From Galerina marginata (Eukaryota > Basidiomycota > Agaricomycetes > Agaricales > Galerinaceae): a DNA stretch of 64,000 nt. Made by a program: the position numbers and the translations under genes. The stretch lies in assembly GCA_023014335.1 (NCBI GenBank), contig JAECYW010000036.1:62001-126000 (forward strand), in the 5' to 3' direction. The notes below the pieces were generated by a model. The model saw nothing but the letters and a program-made list of their open reading frames with translations. It did no database searches and was not told the DNA's origin. Positions 10,817 through 22,242 of the stretch are shown piece by piece. Each line of letters starts with the position of its first letter. Within the stretch, counting starts at the first letter, position 1.

Positions 10817-13734
10817 TCAGGGTATAGCTGATCCTTCAAAAGAATAGATGGTCTTGGTTTTATGAACGTGTTTGTAACAATTGTTTTATCTAAATTGACT
10901 CTAGTATTAACCCTCCCTCGCGGTGGGCTCCAGATGAGATGCTTGCTGCGGGGTGACTCCGAAACACAAAAGAGACGCGGCCGTAGTAGATAGTTTTATC
11001 TCTCAATAAAACCAATCAACCAAACAACCAAAATCTCCTGTAAATCAGACTCTACAAGTGACGCGGACAAAACACCCAATCAATCAATCAATATAATTGA
11101 CTAGTTCTTTTTGGGAGGGACAGAGGTTTTATAATATCGAGAGTCAAATGAGATTTTCAAAGGTTACGCAGCCGCCGCGGACACTTCGTTAATTGACTTA
11201 AGCGACGCGGCCACCACAGAGGTGAACAGGTATAAAGTTTTAATTGGTATTTGGGGTCGATACTGGGACTACACTTCTTGTGTAACTGAGAAAACGGGCA
11301 CTCGGGCGCGTACTGACTTGTCACTCGGGACACTGAACTCGACGTCACTCGGGACGCGTACTAACGAAACTTGGGCCACCAAAACCCTTTACTAACGTGA
11401 ACGTGATAGATACTACAATGTCCAGAACAGTCTACAACCCTCGAAGTTGTTCCTGCTACAGTCCAGGTCTTAGACACGCGGCGCACTACCAAAGTACTCG
11501 TACCGCGGCTAATCGGATGGCCACTGAAGCCTTGTTCAAGTCAATAAAGACAGGTGAAATAGGATCGTTGTTCAAATCTCTCGAATAGTTATCACTCAGA
11601 TCACAAAGGTGAAATTCCGTTATCAACGCGATCAATCAATTGGTTTGAAATTCCTCGAAGTCAAGTTACAATTTTAGAGACTCTTATTGTGCCGCGCAAA
11701 CGACTGGAGTATAATCTCGTGGGTAGTAAATTGCTTGTCTCTACCTATGTAGTTCTACTGCTTTTATAGTACATTAGAGCTGATACATGTGATACATTTG
11801 CGTAAACTACTTGACCAATCTTTAAGACGCGTCCGCGCGCTAATCTGTATGACTTCAATATCCCGCGTTATCTGTGTGACCTCATCAGACATCAGCTTTG
11901 GCAGGTGCTGACTCAAGTATAACGCGTAAGCCTTTCTGATTGGTTGGCTCCTTGCTCGGCTTGTCTGCCGCGTCGGGTATTCCTTCTATTTTTAGCCCAT
12001 CTGATGCCCAGAGAACTTGGAGGTTCTCAGTCATCTCGGACGCGTCCGTATCTAATCTCACTAGAGTCCATGCTGACGCGAACTTGCACAGTCATCCATC
12101 CTAGAGGACATCGGCGAGACGCGGCATCTCTAGGGACGCGTTTGTCGTCATCAGTTGTCTGATGTCAGCAAGTTCCAGACCGGTCCTCGTCTATTTTTAT
12201 ATGTCCGAGTCACCCGATGCTTCTTCGGTCTGGCCGCGGCAATTGCCGTGACGCGATGCTGAGAAGGAGAAGCTCCGTCCATTGCCTAATGCGGAGGCGC
12301 GCGCTAACTTCATTGGCGCTTATCGTGGCCCCATAACCTCGGATAGTAGTCCTTCCTATTTGTACTAGAGACCTGCACTTTCGATTTACTTGTCCAGGCT
12401 GGCCCGCGTTCACAATACCATGAGGCCGCGGCCTTAATGTACAGATTTAATTGATTCTGTAGTTATAAGTCCGTTCTGCTCGCGGCACCTCGTCGCGTAC
12501 GGTAATTTCCTCTAGTCTATGCAGCATATCTGACTACTCGGACTAGTAAATAGTCACTGCATAGATACTCATTCTAAGTTCAAAAATTATATAGGGTTTG
12601 CGAAATGCAAAGGTTTCAGGGCTAGTCTCAAGGCCGTCCCTTCACCGGAGTCACTTCAGAAAAATGATGCAGGCTCACCAAAGCGTCAAATAGTGAGCGC
12701 CGCGGCCGTATTCACCGAACTACAGAGAAGATAATATGGAGTTAGACGCTGAGGGGTGGTGGAAGGTCGTCGAGAGCCGTAGTGACTGCGTAGATGAGAA
12801 AGTGCAGTGTCTTGTGGCCCCAGTGCATGCCGGGCCCGCGTTGAGGAGTGTGTGTGCGCGAAAGTGCTCGAAGGCGGAGGACTGTTGCACTCGAAAGTGA
12901 TGTCAGAGGTCACACGGTGGCTGTGCAGAAAGTACGGGAAGGTGGAGGAAAAGTCTTCTCTTCGTATGATTATATTCTTCTTAATTAGATCCTAGAAGCT
13001 CCTGTACCAATGTGTAAGTAAACGAATGATCAATCTACGATGTTTGTTGTAGTAGCCTCTTGCCATCGCGTGCGACGCGGTTCCGCACTGCTCGACGCGT
13101 CTCCGAGCCCCAGTCGCCCAGGTCCGGACGGATTGGACCACTCCATCGTGAATAAGCGCTGGCCTAACTTGGCGCCGGCACATGATTGGCTCGGCCATTT
13201 GCTCGGCCATCAATCTATCCCAAAATTTGATTATAATTTATTTTTCACATCTTCTCTTGTTGATCCTCCGCGATGTCTACATTTTTTCGTGCGTTTTTTG
13301 TTTGTTAGCAGGTTAGATGACCTGATGCAAATGTAATATTTCCACCAAACAGCTTAAAATTCGACTAACCGAAGCCTAGTATTGATGGAAAGGAATTTAC
13401 GCGGTCGGATAAGCTGTAACCCACCTGCTCCTCGAATTAGGATTTTTCAATACGGACAGTGGGAATTCATCGTATCTCCGAACCCGAGCCATTTCTAGAA
13501 CAGGATTGTACGTTGTTTGATGCCTTTCACAAACTGACCGTGCTGAACCTCTGACCTGGACTGGGAGCTGGCGACGGCAAGAGTTTCAGGCGGAGTCTCG
13601 CTTGAGTACATTATTTCCTGGCTGCTCAGTTGTGGCTCAGTTTGAGTTCCTGGTCCAGAAATGGAGGCGCAGATACGGCGGGACGGAATCCCTTTTCGGA
13701 ATTCTGGATGCTTAGTCATTCCCGGTTTTTTTCA
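10817..13734. other. Non-coding, CGCG-rich stretch upstream of gag
   Basis: No convincing gene on either strand. The stretch keeps the CGCG and CCGCGG density of the retroelement ORFs. It contains short tandem CAAT/CAAC tracts (about 11010-11095, including CAATCAATCAATCAAT) and many in-frame stops. Best guess: retroelement leader and LTR-like DNA. Its outer boundary is not resolved. Confidence 0.4.
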
Positions 13735-13736
13735 TA

Positions 13737-14364
13737 AGGTAGATGTCGTCCACAAGCTGTAAGATCACGTGGATGGAATGTGACGAGATCAAAAAAGGAA
13801 AGAACGCGGTAATTAAGGCCGAATGCGTGTCAAAAGCACAAGCCCCAGAGGATTTTGCCAGATTTCGTCAATAGGATTTGTTTTAAATATACCCCTTCAC
13901 CCATAAACGCGCACAGACTGAGTTGAACGCGTCAGCTCAAGGTGTAGTTTCCGGAATACAATGTCATCTGCAGAATATGAGGGTATTTTGCTTCTCTTGA
14001 GGGTTTTTGGACGTCCAGCAACGTCCCCAATGTTACCTTCCAGTATATTGTGTGTAGTAAAGTCTACGGTTCATTTTTTTGCGCCGGTATACGGCAGACG
14101 GACAATCTGGTTTACAGCAACGTCCAAAGTAATCTAATCTGCGCACTTGTTTTACTATTCTCCTTCCCAGGGAAACTCTTCAAGATCGGCTGTTCGGATA
14201 GGCGCAAATTTTTGTAGTTTAGGTCAAAACTACTCAATAAACATTTCCTATTGACTATAATAGCCGATCTCCTTCATTTACCCTAAGATATCGAAAAACT
14301 TTCCTTATTTACTTGGTGTTATGTCACAGCACGTGACCTTGCAGCTTGTGGACGACATCTACCT
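13737..14364. mobile_element. Short TIR element with TA flanks (MITE-like)
   Basis: A 628-bp segment bounded by 35-bp terminal inverted repeats at 13737-13771 and 14330-14364 with two mismatches. The outer 22 bases, beginning AGGTAGATGTCGTCC, are identical. It is flanked on both sides by TA (13735-13736 and 14365-14366), as expected for Tc1/mariner-type insertion. No transposase frame is inside, so it would be non-autonomous. Confidence 0.75.
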
Positions 14365-14925
14365 TAACAAGCTAGCGTTTTGTTGAACAACGTTTGCCCT
14401 CCTCCAGCCCGAACGACGGCTTGCCTGCCCTCAGAGCAGGCCTCTGCGTTGTCATCGTCGAGCATATTTTCCCTCACTGTCTTTACCTATGTCCAGCTCT
14501 TTCACTATTACTGGCAAATGAACTAATTCTTACCGATCAACCATGAGCAACACGACGAGTTCGAGGATCATGCAGCTCAGACAGCTTCTCGTGCGACGAC
14601 ACTCTCACTGAAGGAGACGTGGCGTACCCACTTGAAACAGGAGAAAAACCGAAAGCATCAACATACATGGTCGTCATTACTGTATGTGGTCTCGTTTTCT
14701 CTTCTTCGTGCCTTCTTACTCCTCCAGGCCTCAATATCAGCCCCACTCCGCCTACGCTTTTTACCTTTTCAGAATTGGCGCCTCCGAGTCTGTCCCTTCA
14801 CGGAACTTGGTTTAATGGACTACCGCCCATATCGAACAGGCGGACCCATCACCTTCGTGAGTTAGTATCACTGCCATATGAACTAAACCTTATTGTTTCA
14901 CCACCAGCACGACGACGAAAAGGAC

Positions 14926-15252
14926 CTAAAACCTAAAGGTCCCAAGCCAAACGCGAACGGATCCCGGCGACTCGACAATTTGACCAAGGGGAACATGAGG
15001 TCTATGATCGCGTTCAGGTTCATAATCAGAGATGATGCGATGTTTCGAAACCCCACCTAGGATTTCGATCAAGGTATGTAGCAACTTGACCTTGTCTTGT
15101 TCGTGCCTAACAACTCCCAAAACACGATATTCGTCCGCCATAACATCATAACTTTTCCACACCCCATAGGCTCCGCTGCTGTCATCACAGATTACTAGCA
15201 GTCGATCAGCCGGCGCAGGCGGGATCTTAAACAGCCGTATGCACGATCTGCT
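14926..15252 (-). pseudogene. Isolated coding-like fragment, unknown
   Basis: About 109 codons without a stop and with protein-like composition (LLVICDDSSGAYGVWKSYD, later VVRHEQDKVKLLHTLIEILG). There is no ATG at its 5' end, since the first codon of the open frame is TTG. I found no partner exons that make a convincing gene. It may be an internal exon of a decayed gene. Function not recognised. Confidence 0.3.
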
Positions 15253-15559
15253 CAACTCACTGGCCTGCCTTCTGTATGGGTATGTACGCAGCCTTCATGC
15301 GTGTTTTCTCCCCTCTAACGTGTATTATCAAGCGTGCCAGTTCTTCCTGGCCTCCACTCCTGTAACAAAGCTCGTACACCACGCACGTCCATTCAGTCAG
15401 CGCTTGCCATCTTAGTTTTGGCATCGTAGTTCTGCCAACATTTGTAGCACCTTCCAGTTCAGTTCAGCGTAAGTTCTAATTGTTCCTTTTCCTATCACCA
15501 ACACTGATTACGATCTATCACCATCGCCACGGTGTAGCCTCATAAGGACGTCGGCAATC

Positions 15560-16625
15560 TTGACGGAATCAGTGCAACGAGGAGGAGCATAACCTCGATC
15601 TAGCTCAAGGCAAGGAGCATTGGAAACGCCAGCGAGCATGGCCACGAAGGTCTGTGGTGTTGTCAATCATTCTTTTCACCGTCTAACGTCCAGCATCGCC
15701 CGGACTCTCCGCATCCGCCTTTCTTTGTGTGATCCGTCGCACTCGTCACTGACCATTATCAATCTAATTTCGCTCGAAGTTCTTTGACAGGAGATAGCGC
15801 TGACAACCTAGATGTCGTTTTCTACGCGTTGTGCAGGTAAATTGTTGGGTTCGAGGTATCTTTTCTTTTCTTTTCTTCAACACAAGTTCTAATCTTTTCG
15901 AATCTCTTACCAGCTCACGAAAGCCACATTCCATGTCCTTTGTACAATCTCTGCCATGTCATCAGTTTCAGGGACGGTTTAGGAGGTGGTTTTCAGCTGG
16001 CGTTTGCAATATGGATAACCCCATTTTTCATTTGAGGCTTTGGTACCTTCAATATATTCATTCTGGCCTCAGAATCATTACTTACACGTTTGACTTGATG
16101 CTACGCCTCATGGTAACGGTACAGCCATTTACGGCGTTCTTTCCTTCCCTTCTTCCGTGTCTCGTAATGGTACCTTTCCACTTTTGTCGAGTACAACGTG
16201 TTGACTGAATGTTTTGTAGATCTCTTCCTGTGGATCCCATTGTCTTTATCCCGCTCAAGTTGCCAAATGAGGAACATCGACTCTGGGTATGCATCCGTCT
16301 CTTTCTTCGCAGTCATTCTCCTTACACTTCTATCTAGGTCACCATGGCGAGCTGATGCTCCGCTGAGAGCAAATAACACAGTCCGACCAGCCTCTGAATA
16401 TATGTGGTTTGCTTTCCCCTCTTTCTATAATCTATGTACATACCTTTCATCGGTAATTAAGTCGTTCCTTAGGTCAACGATCGCTGTGAGGGCCTGCGGA
16501 GGCTGCTTCTCTCTGCATCGAACATGGGCGGGTCCACAGAGAAGCAGTCTTTCAGGCTTGAGTCAAGGTCGAGCTCAAACCACCTTGCCCGTCCGCAAAC
16601 GCCGCATATATGCATGTCTTCGTAA
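15560..16625 (+). pseudogene. Possible remnant of a multi-exon gene
   Basis: Several exon-like blocks with splice signals lie on the plus strand. The clearest is the last, 16473-16625 (51 codons, beginning VNDRCEGLRRLLLSASNMGG and ending in TAA), preceded by a CCTTAG acceptor. Upstream blocks around 16220-16290 and 16340-16405 are open but do not join in one frame without a stop. I read this as a decayed gene or one with an unusual structure. Function not recognised. Confidence 0.25.
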
Positions 16626-17744
16626 AGAGGTTGGTTCGCGTAACAGCGAACCTTAACCAAATCCTCAAAGCCACGAGCTCGTGTAGGTTCTCCGCCCGGG
16701 CTATGCTCGCTTACAAGGACTTTCTCCGACGCAATAAGGAGGTTTTATGAGTAAAACACCTTGCACCGGGTTTATCAAATACGAGTAACCTTACAAACCC
16801 ACGATAGCTGGTATTTATCGCCATTGAAGTTTCTGACCAAGTGCGTAACATTGTGTTTTATGTCTTTGCATTCATGTTATCTAATACGACCTTCTGTTTT
16901 TATGCGTCTTTACTGGCGGGCCCGTGAACTGTAGCACCCTCAGATTGAACTCTCTGTACGAGCGGTTCATCCATCGGTGAATGGTGCGAGTGAGTCGAAA
17001 ACACCGCTTCACACCGGCACTACCAAGGTACGAGGTTCCTTTAAATTATCTCTCCTCTTCCCAGTCAATTGACACGAAATCTCAGATATTTGTCTTGAAT
17101 ATCTATTCCCACCGTAGTCGCGGCCCTCATGTCGTGCACCTTGACCGCTTTGAAGTAAGAGTCACCCCGACTCCTCCTAGCCTTCAAGCTGAGACCGGTG
17201 CCTACATGTGTACGCATTTCATCGTCCTCCTTTCGAATATATGTTCTTTTATCATTTCCACCCTTAGCTTTTTTCTGCTTGGAACGTCACGGCGGCGGCG
17301 GCGGGTTTCCTAGTTCCAGCCCAAATGGAATAAATGTCTTTGGTGAGGAGCTTCTATCATCTATGGTCACCAGGATTTCGTGGCGTGAACTAAACATGTC
17401 AAACTACAAATGCGTCACTCTACCCAAAACACGTCTGTTCAGCGGAAGAAGGACGCGTTCGTGGTAGTAGTAAGGTGATTACTTTTCAGTTTGTCCTAAA
17501 AACCGAACTTGAACGCGTGTTGCCTTTTTATTGCGCTCAACACCATTGCAGACGTGACTTTGGGTTACTTCAACCAAACTTGTTCACTGCCACACTCACG
17601 GGAACCCACATGTACTTCGCTAGCGGTCTAAAGATCTGAAGTTTGCTTTGGTTTTGGTTCTGTTGTTGAAGATCCCGCTTTTCCAGCTGGCAGACGCAAT
17701 TAGTCAATTATCGCCGGTGTTGAGGTGGAATCCCGCAAGTGGAA
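16626..17744. other. No gene seen
   Basis: Only short, composition-poor frames are present. A GCGGCGGCGGCGG run lies near 17290. I see no splice-consistent gene or inverted repeat here. Confidence 0.4.
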
Positions 17745-17746
17745 TA

Positions 17747-18402
17747 CAGTCATTCACCGGTCAGTGAGACACCCCGCTCAGTGAGACAAACTTAAATTAC
17801 GCCCGCAGTTTTCAAGCAATTCTCTTGATTCTTTTTTTCTTATATAGATACACACTGCGTCTATACCTCCGTCAAATCTTGTAGCTGTCCGATGTTTCGA
17901 TCTTTTGATATTCCTGAATAAAGTCAAATATGGCGATAATGTGAATCTAATTTCTAAGCAGTTGGGGGCCATCTTGGTAAAAACCTTTGTTATTTTTTCA
18001 TAAAACTATAAGAGAGACGCATGCGGTATGTATAAGATACTTTAATAGCCGTTTGAACTATGAGATAAAGTCTAAACGGCGGAAAGGATGGAAATGCGTT
18101 CGGAGGAGAACCAAATGGTCACACATGTCACAGTCAGAAACCGGTGATGGGATTGATCAATTCAAGCCTAATTAAGAAATTGTGACTGTTGTCTCACTGA
18201 GCGGGGTAGCACTGATCCTGGCTTTCGAAACTGATAAGGCTCGATATAACGTTCATCCCTCTTATTTCTACATTTTTTTGGGTATTCGGTATGTCATAAC
18301 ATGTTTGAATACTTTGGCTGACTTATATCGAAAGGATTGCCCTTAAGACAGTATTCTGAGGTCAGTATTTATTTGGGTGTCTCACTGACCGGTGAATGAC
18401 TG
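17747..18402. mobile_element. Short TIR element with TA flanks and subterminal repeats
   Basis: A 656-bp segment with perfect 28-bp terminal inverted repeats (17747-17774 and 18375-18402, outer end CAGTCATTCACCGG), flanked by TA on both sides (17745-17746 and 18403-18404). The left end also carries TCAGTGAGACA twice (17761 and 17778). A second inverted copy of the inner block (ACCCCGCTCAGTGAGACA) sits at about 18190-18207. This fits a non-autonomous Tc1/mariner-like element; no transposase frame is present. Confidence 0.78.
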
Positions 18403-18404
18403 TA

Positions 18405-18919
18405 GGGCCGTTGATGATAAGCCATTTTAAATAGGACGTTAGGACTGAAACTGGTTAATTCTTGTCTCGCGTCTTTTCTTATTCGTTCTTATTCGTTTTT
18501 CCTCCTTACCATTATTCCTTGACCATTTACGATTTAATTCACTTTGATTTAATTCTGCTGAATTCCTACCAGAAATGCATCCTCAGGTTCAACTATCTGA
18601 TCAAAACTTTGTTATCCCACCACTCCACCACTCTCATTCAGAAGGTGTACCCGGAACTTGGAAGACGTCTCGTCGATGAGGAGATCTGGCCATATTAATA
18701 ATTGTCCAGTAAACTGTCAATCCGAAATTTGATATTGAGAGTGATATACATTGTGATTACAGTTGCATCCACTCGTCAGAATTACTGAACTCATTCTTCA
18801 ACGCCTCCTACGTAATGGTAAACGATTCAATTTCTTTTTGGCAAGGAAAAGGTCAGAGAAGAACGTACCACGTCGTCCTCTTTTCCAAATTCATCTTTGC
18901 CGAACTAATGGGAAGTATT
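18405..18919. other. No firm gene
   Basis: An ATG near 18572 opens about 34 codons (starting MHPQVQLSDQ), but nothing supports it as a gene. It has no CaaX end, so it is not a pheromone precursor. The rest is AT-rich spacer. Confidence 0.3.
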
Positions 18920-19421
18920 TTAGTTAGAAGCAGGCAGAGTAAGACCAGCAAGACAACGCACCGCATCAGATGCAACAAACTGTAGAATAGAAGGGCTAAG
19001 AAATATAGAGCGAGAGGAGGGTATATAACAGCTCACCTTCCAATAATAATGCTTGACTGTGCCACCGACATTTTCCTCCTTCTCCGCGTTGACTGTGCAA
19101 AAGACCTTCTTATCCGAATTCGTAGTACAAGTGACGGTGTACTTGTATTCGCCTGTCAAGTCATTGACATCGTTGTAGTAAAACGTCCCTTTGATGATTC
19201 CTTTGCCGCATAAAATGCCATAGGTTATTCCTCAGCAACGAAATGTGTGGATGGAAATAATCACCGCTTAGATAAATGACGGTAGCAACTGCACTTCCGG
19301 TACCACCGAATACCTTCCCCAAATCCTTTGGTTTCATCACAATTTGTATGTGGGCATCTTTGTTTTGCTTGTAGAAAGAAATATCGGCGGAAATGTTATG
19401 AGGATATGTAATCTCTGGCAT
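18920..19421 (-). CDS. Small beta-rich protein, unknown (126 aa)
   Basis: Three exons with consistent phases: 19265-19421, 19037-19200 and 18920-18979, giving 126 aa from the ATG at 19421. Introns have GTGATT and GTGAGC donors. The protein starts MPEITYPHN, has no signal peptide or membrane segment, and is rich in alternating beta-type residues (for example GTFYYNDVNDLTGEYKYTV), with several Lys and Asn. Length and composition recall small cytosolic lectin-like or beta-sandwich proteins of mushrooms, but no diagnostic motif is visible, so no function is assigned. A TATA-like TTATAA lies about 50-60 bp upstream of the ATG, read on the minus strand near 19472-19478. Confidence 0.6.
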
Positions 19422-19481
19422 TATTCGAGATTTACTGAACGGAAGTATGAGCGAATCTCTGGTACGCCCCCCTTATAACCC

Positions 19482-19700
19482 TTAAGGGCTATAGAATTCG
19501 ACACTATTTGGTTCAATCGCGGAGAATACTAACGCACAACATAGCAATAAATAGAACAATAGATAGGCCCATATTGTCAACATCTTCAGCACACGGCTTC
19601 GGCTCAAGTCCTCGTCTTCCAATTTACAGGGCTGAGATTTAGTAGCCAAGACTGGACGTCGGCACTCCGCTTGCTCCGCATAACAGTATGAAGCGCTCAT
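19482..19700 (-). CDS. Possible small single-pass membrane protein
   Basis: An ATG-started frame of 72 codons with a hydrophobic stretch (WAYLLFYLLLCCALVFSAI) near the C-terminus. Nothing else supports it: no family, no clear promoter. It may be chance. Confidence 0.22.
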   Translation of the reverse strand: MSASYCYAEQAECRRPVLATKSQPCKLEDEDLSRSRVLKMLTIWAYLLFYLLLCCALVFSAIEPNSVEFYSP

Positions 19701-19848
19701 GGCTCACACGGCTGTTACAGACCAGCGCTAATTCATAAGCCACACTTAAAATAGACCCCACTACAATTACCAAGTGGTTTGGGAACACTATCGGAAACTG
19801 ACAGACAGAAGCTGTGTCTTTACACAAGGCCTTGCTTCCACGACGCTG

Positions 19849-20820
19849 TCAGGTTGTGAACGTCCAAGTCAATGTTTCGATTTTGCCGACTGAGGAAACC
19901 GGCACCAAGGCCATGTGAACCTGAAATTTAAATATAAATAAGTTACGCCAAACCTGTAGAGTTACGTTTACGCGAGGGGCTTGGACTACACAGTGCGTGT
20001 CTAATAATGTACCTCTAAGCAGAACGCAGCAGAATTGGTTTCACTGGGCATGATCATGAAGTGATCGATCTGCCGCGCACCGGCAGGCGCTAAGTACTCT
20101 ACATATTGACGAATCGGAACGCACATCATGATATTTAAAGAGGTGCCTCGACATTCTTGCTCCCACGCCTCATCTTTCATTGGATAAATACTCTCTTTAT
20201 GAGTTCTGCTGCAATTGGCATCACCTGAACAAATTGCCGTGAATCTCAGACTGACCCGTCAATCAACTCGTTAGTAGCACTAGCGCACATTATCCGATCC
20301 AATTTAGAGCAACGACCTCCTTGTTTGACCAATATTGTTTCCACCAAAATTATTTCGGAGAACTTCCGTGGGCTATCACATGGGCAGGCGGTTCAATAAA
20401 CTGCAGGCGCTTACTGATGTCATGGATGCACTTACGGATAAATTTTACATCCTAATTTTCACGAAGTCCGACATCGGAAGTACACGGGGTACACTGCCTG
20501 TCTACCATGTCAATCGCGTTGACCACGTGGAACTCGAGTGCCTGTTTTTTGATCCATGGGTCAAACTTTCCTTTTATAAAAAAAGCTTCACAATGAGATG
20601 GGGCACACCGATTCTTTTTTTCTACAGAATATCGTAACCAATAGGTCCCAATTGTAGGCAGCGGCGAGTATGAAGGGGAATTCACAGAAATAAGGGAGTC
20701 GCAATTCAACTGTCCAAGCATTCTCGCAATAGGTGAAAAACTCAAGCGAAACTGCTACTGTGAAACTGATGGTTAATTTAGGTAGACACATTTCAGGAAC
20801 AGCCGCCCGCATGGGCAATT
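19849..20820 (-). CDS. Unknown multi-exon gene, 3' exons clear
   Basis: The last two exons are convincing: 20013-20224 (starting after a TTGTTCAG acceptor) and 19849-19920 ending in TGA. They join in frame across an intron with a GTACAT donor and a TTTCAG acceptor. The encoded tract includes MKDEAWEQECRGTSLNIMM and ends IETLTWTFTT. Further upstream, around 20450-20640 and 20640-20818, are open, protein-like blocks (for example KGKFDPWIKKQALEFHVVN), but I could not fix their junctions. Function not recognised. The 5' limit given here is approximate. Confidence 0.4.
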
Positions 20821-20838
20821 TCGAATAGCCCCCAGACT

Positions 20839-21186
20839 GCCACCTTGATTATTGTGGAACACGGATGGTTAAATTAATTGAATACGGTCCCCCGCTAATC
20901 AATAGCATCATAGGCCCGGGTAAACTGGGCAGAGAAGCCTCCGTTATCAGAAGCTGGCTTTGACCTGGGATGGGCGCTTCTTAGGCGCTTACTGGGTACA
21001 AGGGTTATCATCGGAAACGCGACGACATAATGTGCGAAAAATCTAACTATAGAAAACTTTCCTCGTGTCATAGAGTTCTCTAAGTTCTCTGGGATTGCCT
21101 TAATTCATTGAGAATCAGAGACTGCTACATTGTATAAAGAACGTTCAAAATTAGCCACCAATTTCGAAACTTCCCAGTAGCGGACA
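20839..21186. other. Spacer before the DUF5648 gene
   Basis: No gene or repeat seen. It probably holds the promoter of the gene starting at 21187; no clear TATA box was found. Confidence 0.3.
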
Positions 21187-21878
21187 ATGACGAGCCTATT
21201 CGCCCTCCTAGTTACTTTTCTATTTATTTACACTACAGCTTATGGCAAAGCTTTGAATGCAACCCATGATGTGCAGAACGAGGTGTGTAACTTGACGCTA
21301 TCTAACTTGAGGCTTCTTTGCTCATCATCACCACAAGACTCGTGCTGCCAACACTTGCGCTGATCCGACACTCACTTCGGTGTGGGTAGAAGCCTATAGC
21401 CCATCTGCTCGTGCACACACCATTCAGCCGCGATGGATTTATGCCAACCTTGACACTACAGTAGGGAACGACTGGACAATTCAAGGCGCCGTGTTTCTAG
21501 CGTGGGAAGACGTTCAACCATTTACCTTCCCACTATACCTACTCTTCAACCCGACGCTGAACGACTATATATACGTCCCTTCTACGACTGGTAGCCCTCC
21601 GGTTCCCCCAAGCGGGTATGGGTTTGGAGGGATTGTCGGATACGTCTATGCCACGCAAGTGTGTGGGAGTGTCCCGATTTTGTCCGCATTCCAGGCGAGC
21701 TTCGGCGATCACTGGTACACCACCGATGCTAGTGAGCACAGCAGGATTGTCGCAAGCGGGTGGGCTGATGCGGGAATTGTTGCATATGTCTTACCACTAA
21801 GTAAGTGCATTCCCATCTTTCAACGCTCGATATGCGTTTTAATGTTCAACCCCTTCAGACTGCGGCTGTCAGGCTTGA
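21187..21878 (+). CDS. Secreted DUF5648-type protein (192 aa)
   Basis: Three exons with consistent phases: 21187-21282, 21338-21800 and 21859-21878. The N-terminus MTSLFALLVTFLFIYTTAYG is a signal peptide. The mature part has the pattern of DUF5648 repeats found in secreted fungal and bacterial proteins: YLLFNPTLNDYIYVPS, a GYGFGGIVGYVY step, then FGDHWYTTDASEH and ASGWADAGIVAYV. The protein ends NCGCQA; the last intron splits the codon before that. The family has no defined catalytic role. It is often found in extracellular proteins and may be a binding fold. Length is normal for a single-domain member. The secretory signal suggests an apoplastic or wall location. Confidence 0.82.
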
Positions 21879-22242
21879 TCGCGGGCTTTGGGCACTTCCA
21901 TTTACCCACCAATTCCTGTAAACGTGTAATGGATTCCTTACATAAATAGAATCTCTACGTCTGAAAGCATGTCATGGTTTCGGCAGCGGACGAGGTCTCG
22001 GTTTTTTACCTTGCGTTCCCGGTACGGATGATTCGAGTTCTGCTGCGATTTGCGGTGCCCGTACGGCTTGGGCGCTAATCTAATAGCTCACATTATCAAA
22101 AGCGGGATTAACAGCTTTTCCTTAAGCTTCCAACTCAAAAGAGGCAGGTTTCCTACTGCTCACTCGACTACTGTACGCAGAAGCAATTCAAGAATGGTAC
22201 AAACAGTCAACTGCATATATTTTGATACTTTTTTCCCCTAAT
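21879..22242. other. Spacer between convergent genes
   Basis: No gene seen; it holds the 3' regions of the DUF5648 gene and the F-box gene. Confidence 0.4.

Noticed and set aside
10817..13734. LTR of the retroelement
   Set aside because: No direct repeat partner longer than about 11 bases was found in 1-3969 (for example GACTAGTTCTT at 3915 and 11099), so no LTR is called.
18572..18675. Short ORF as mating pheromone precursor
   Set aside because: It lacks a C-terminal CaaX motif.
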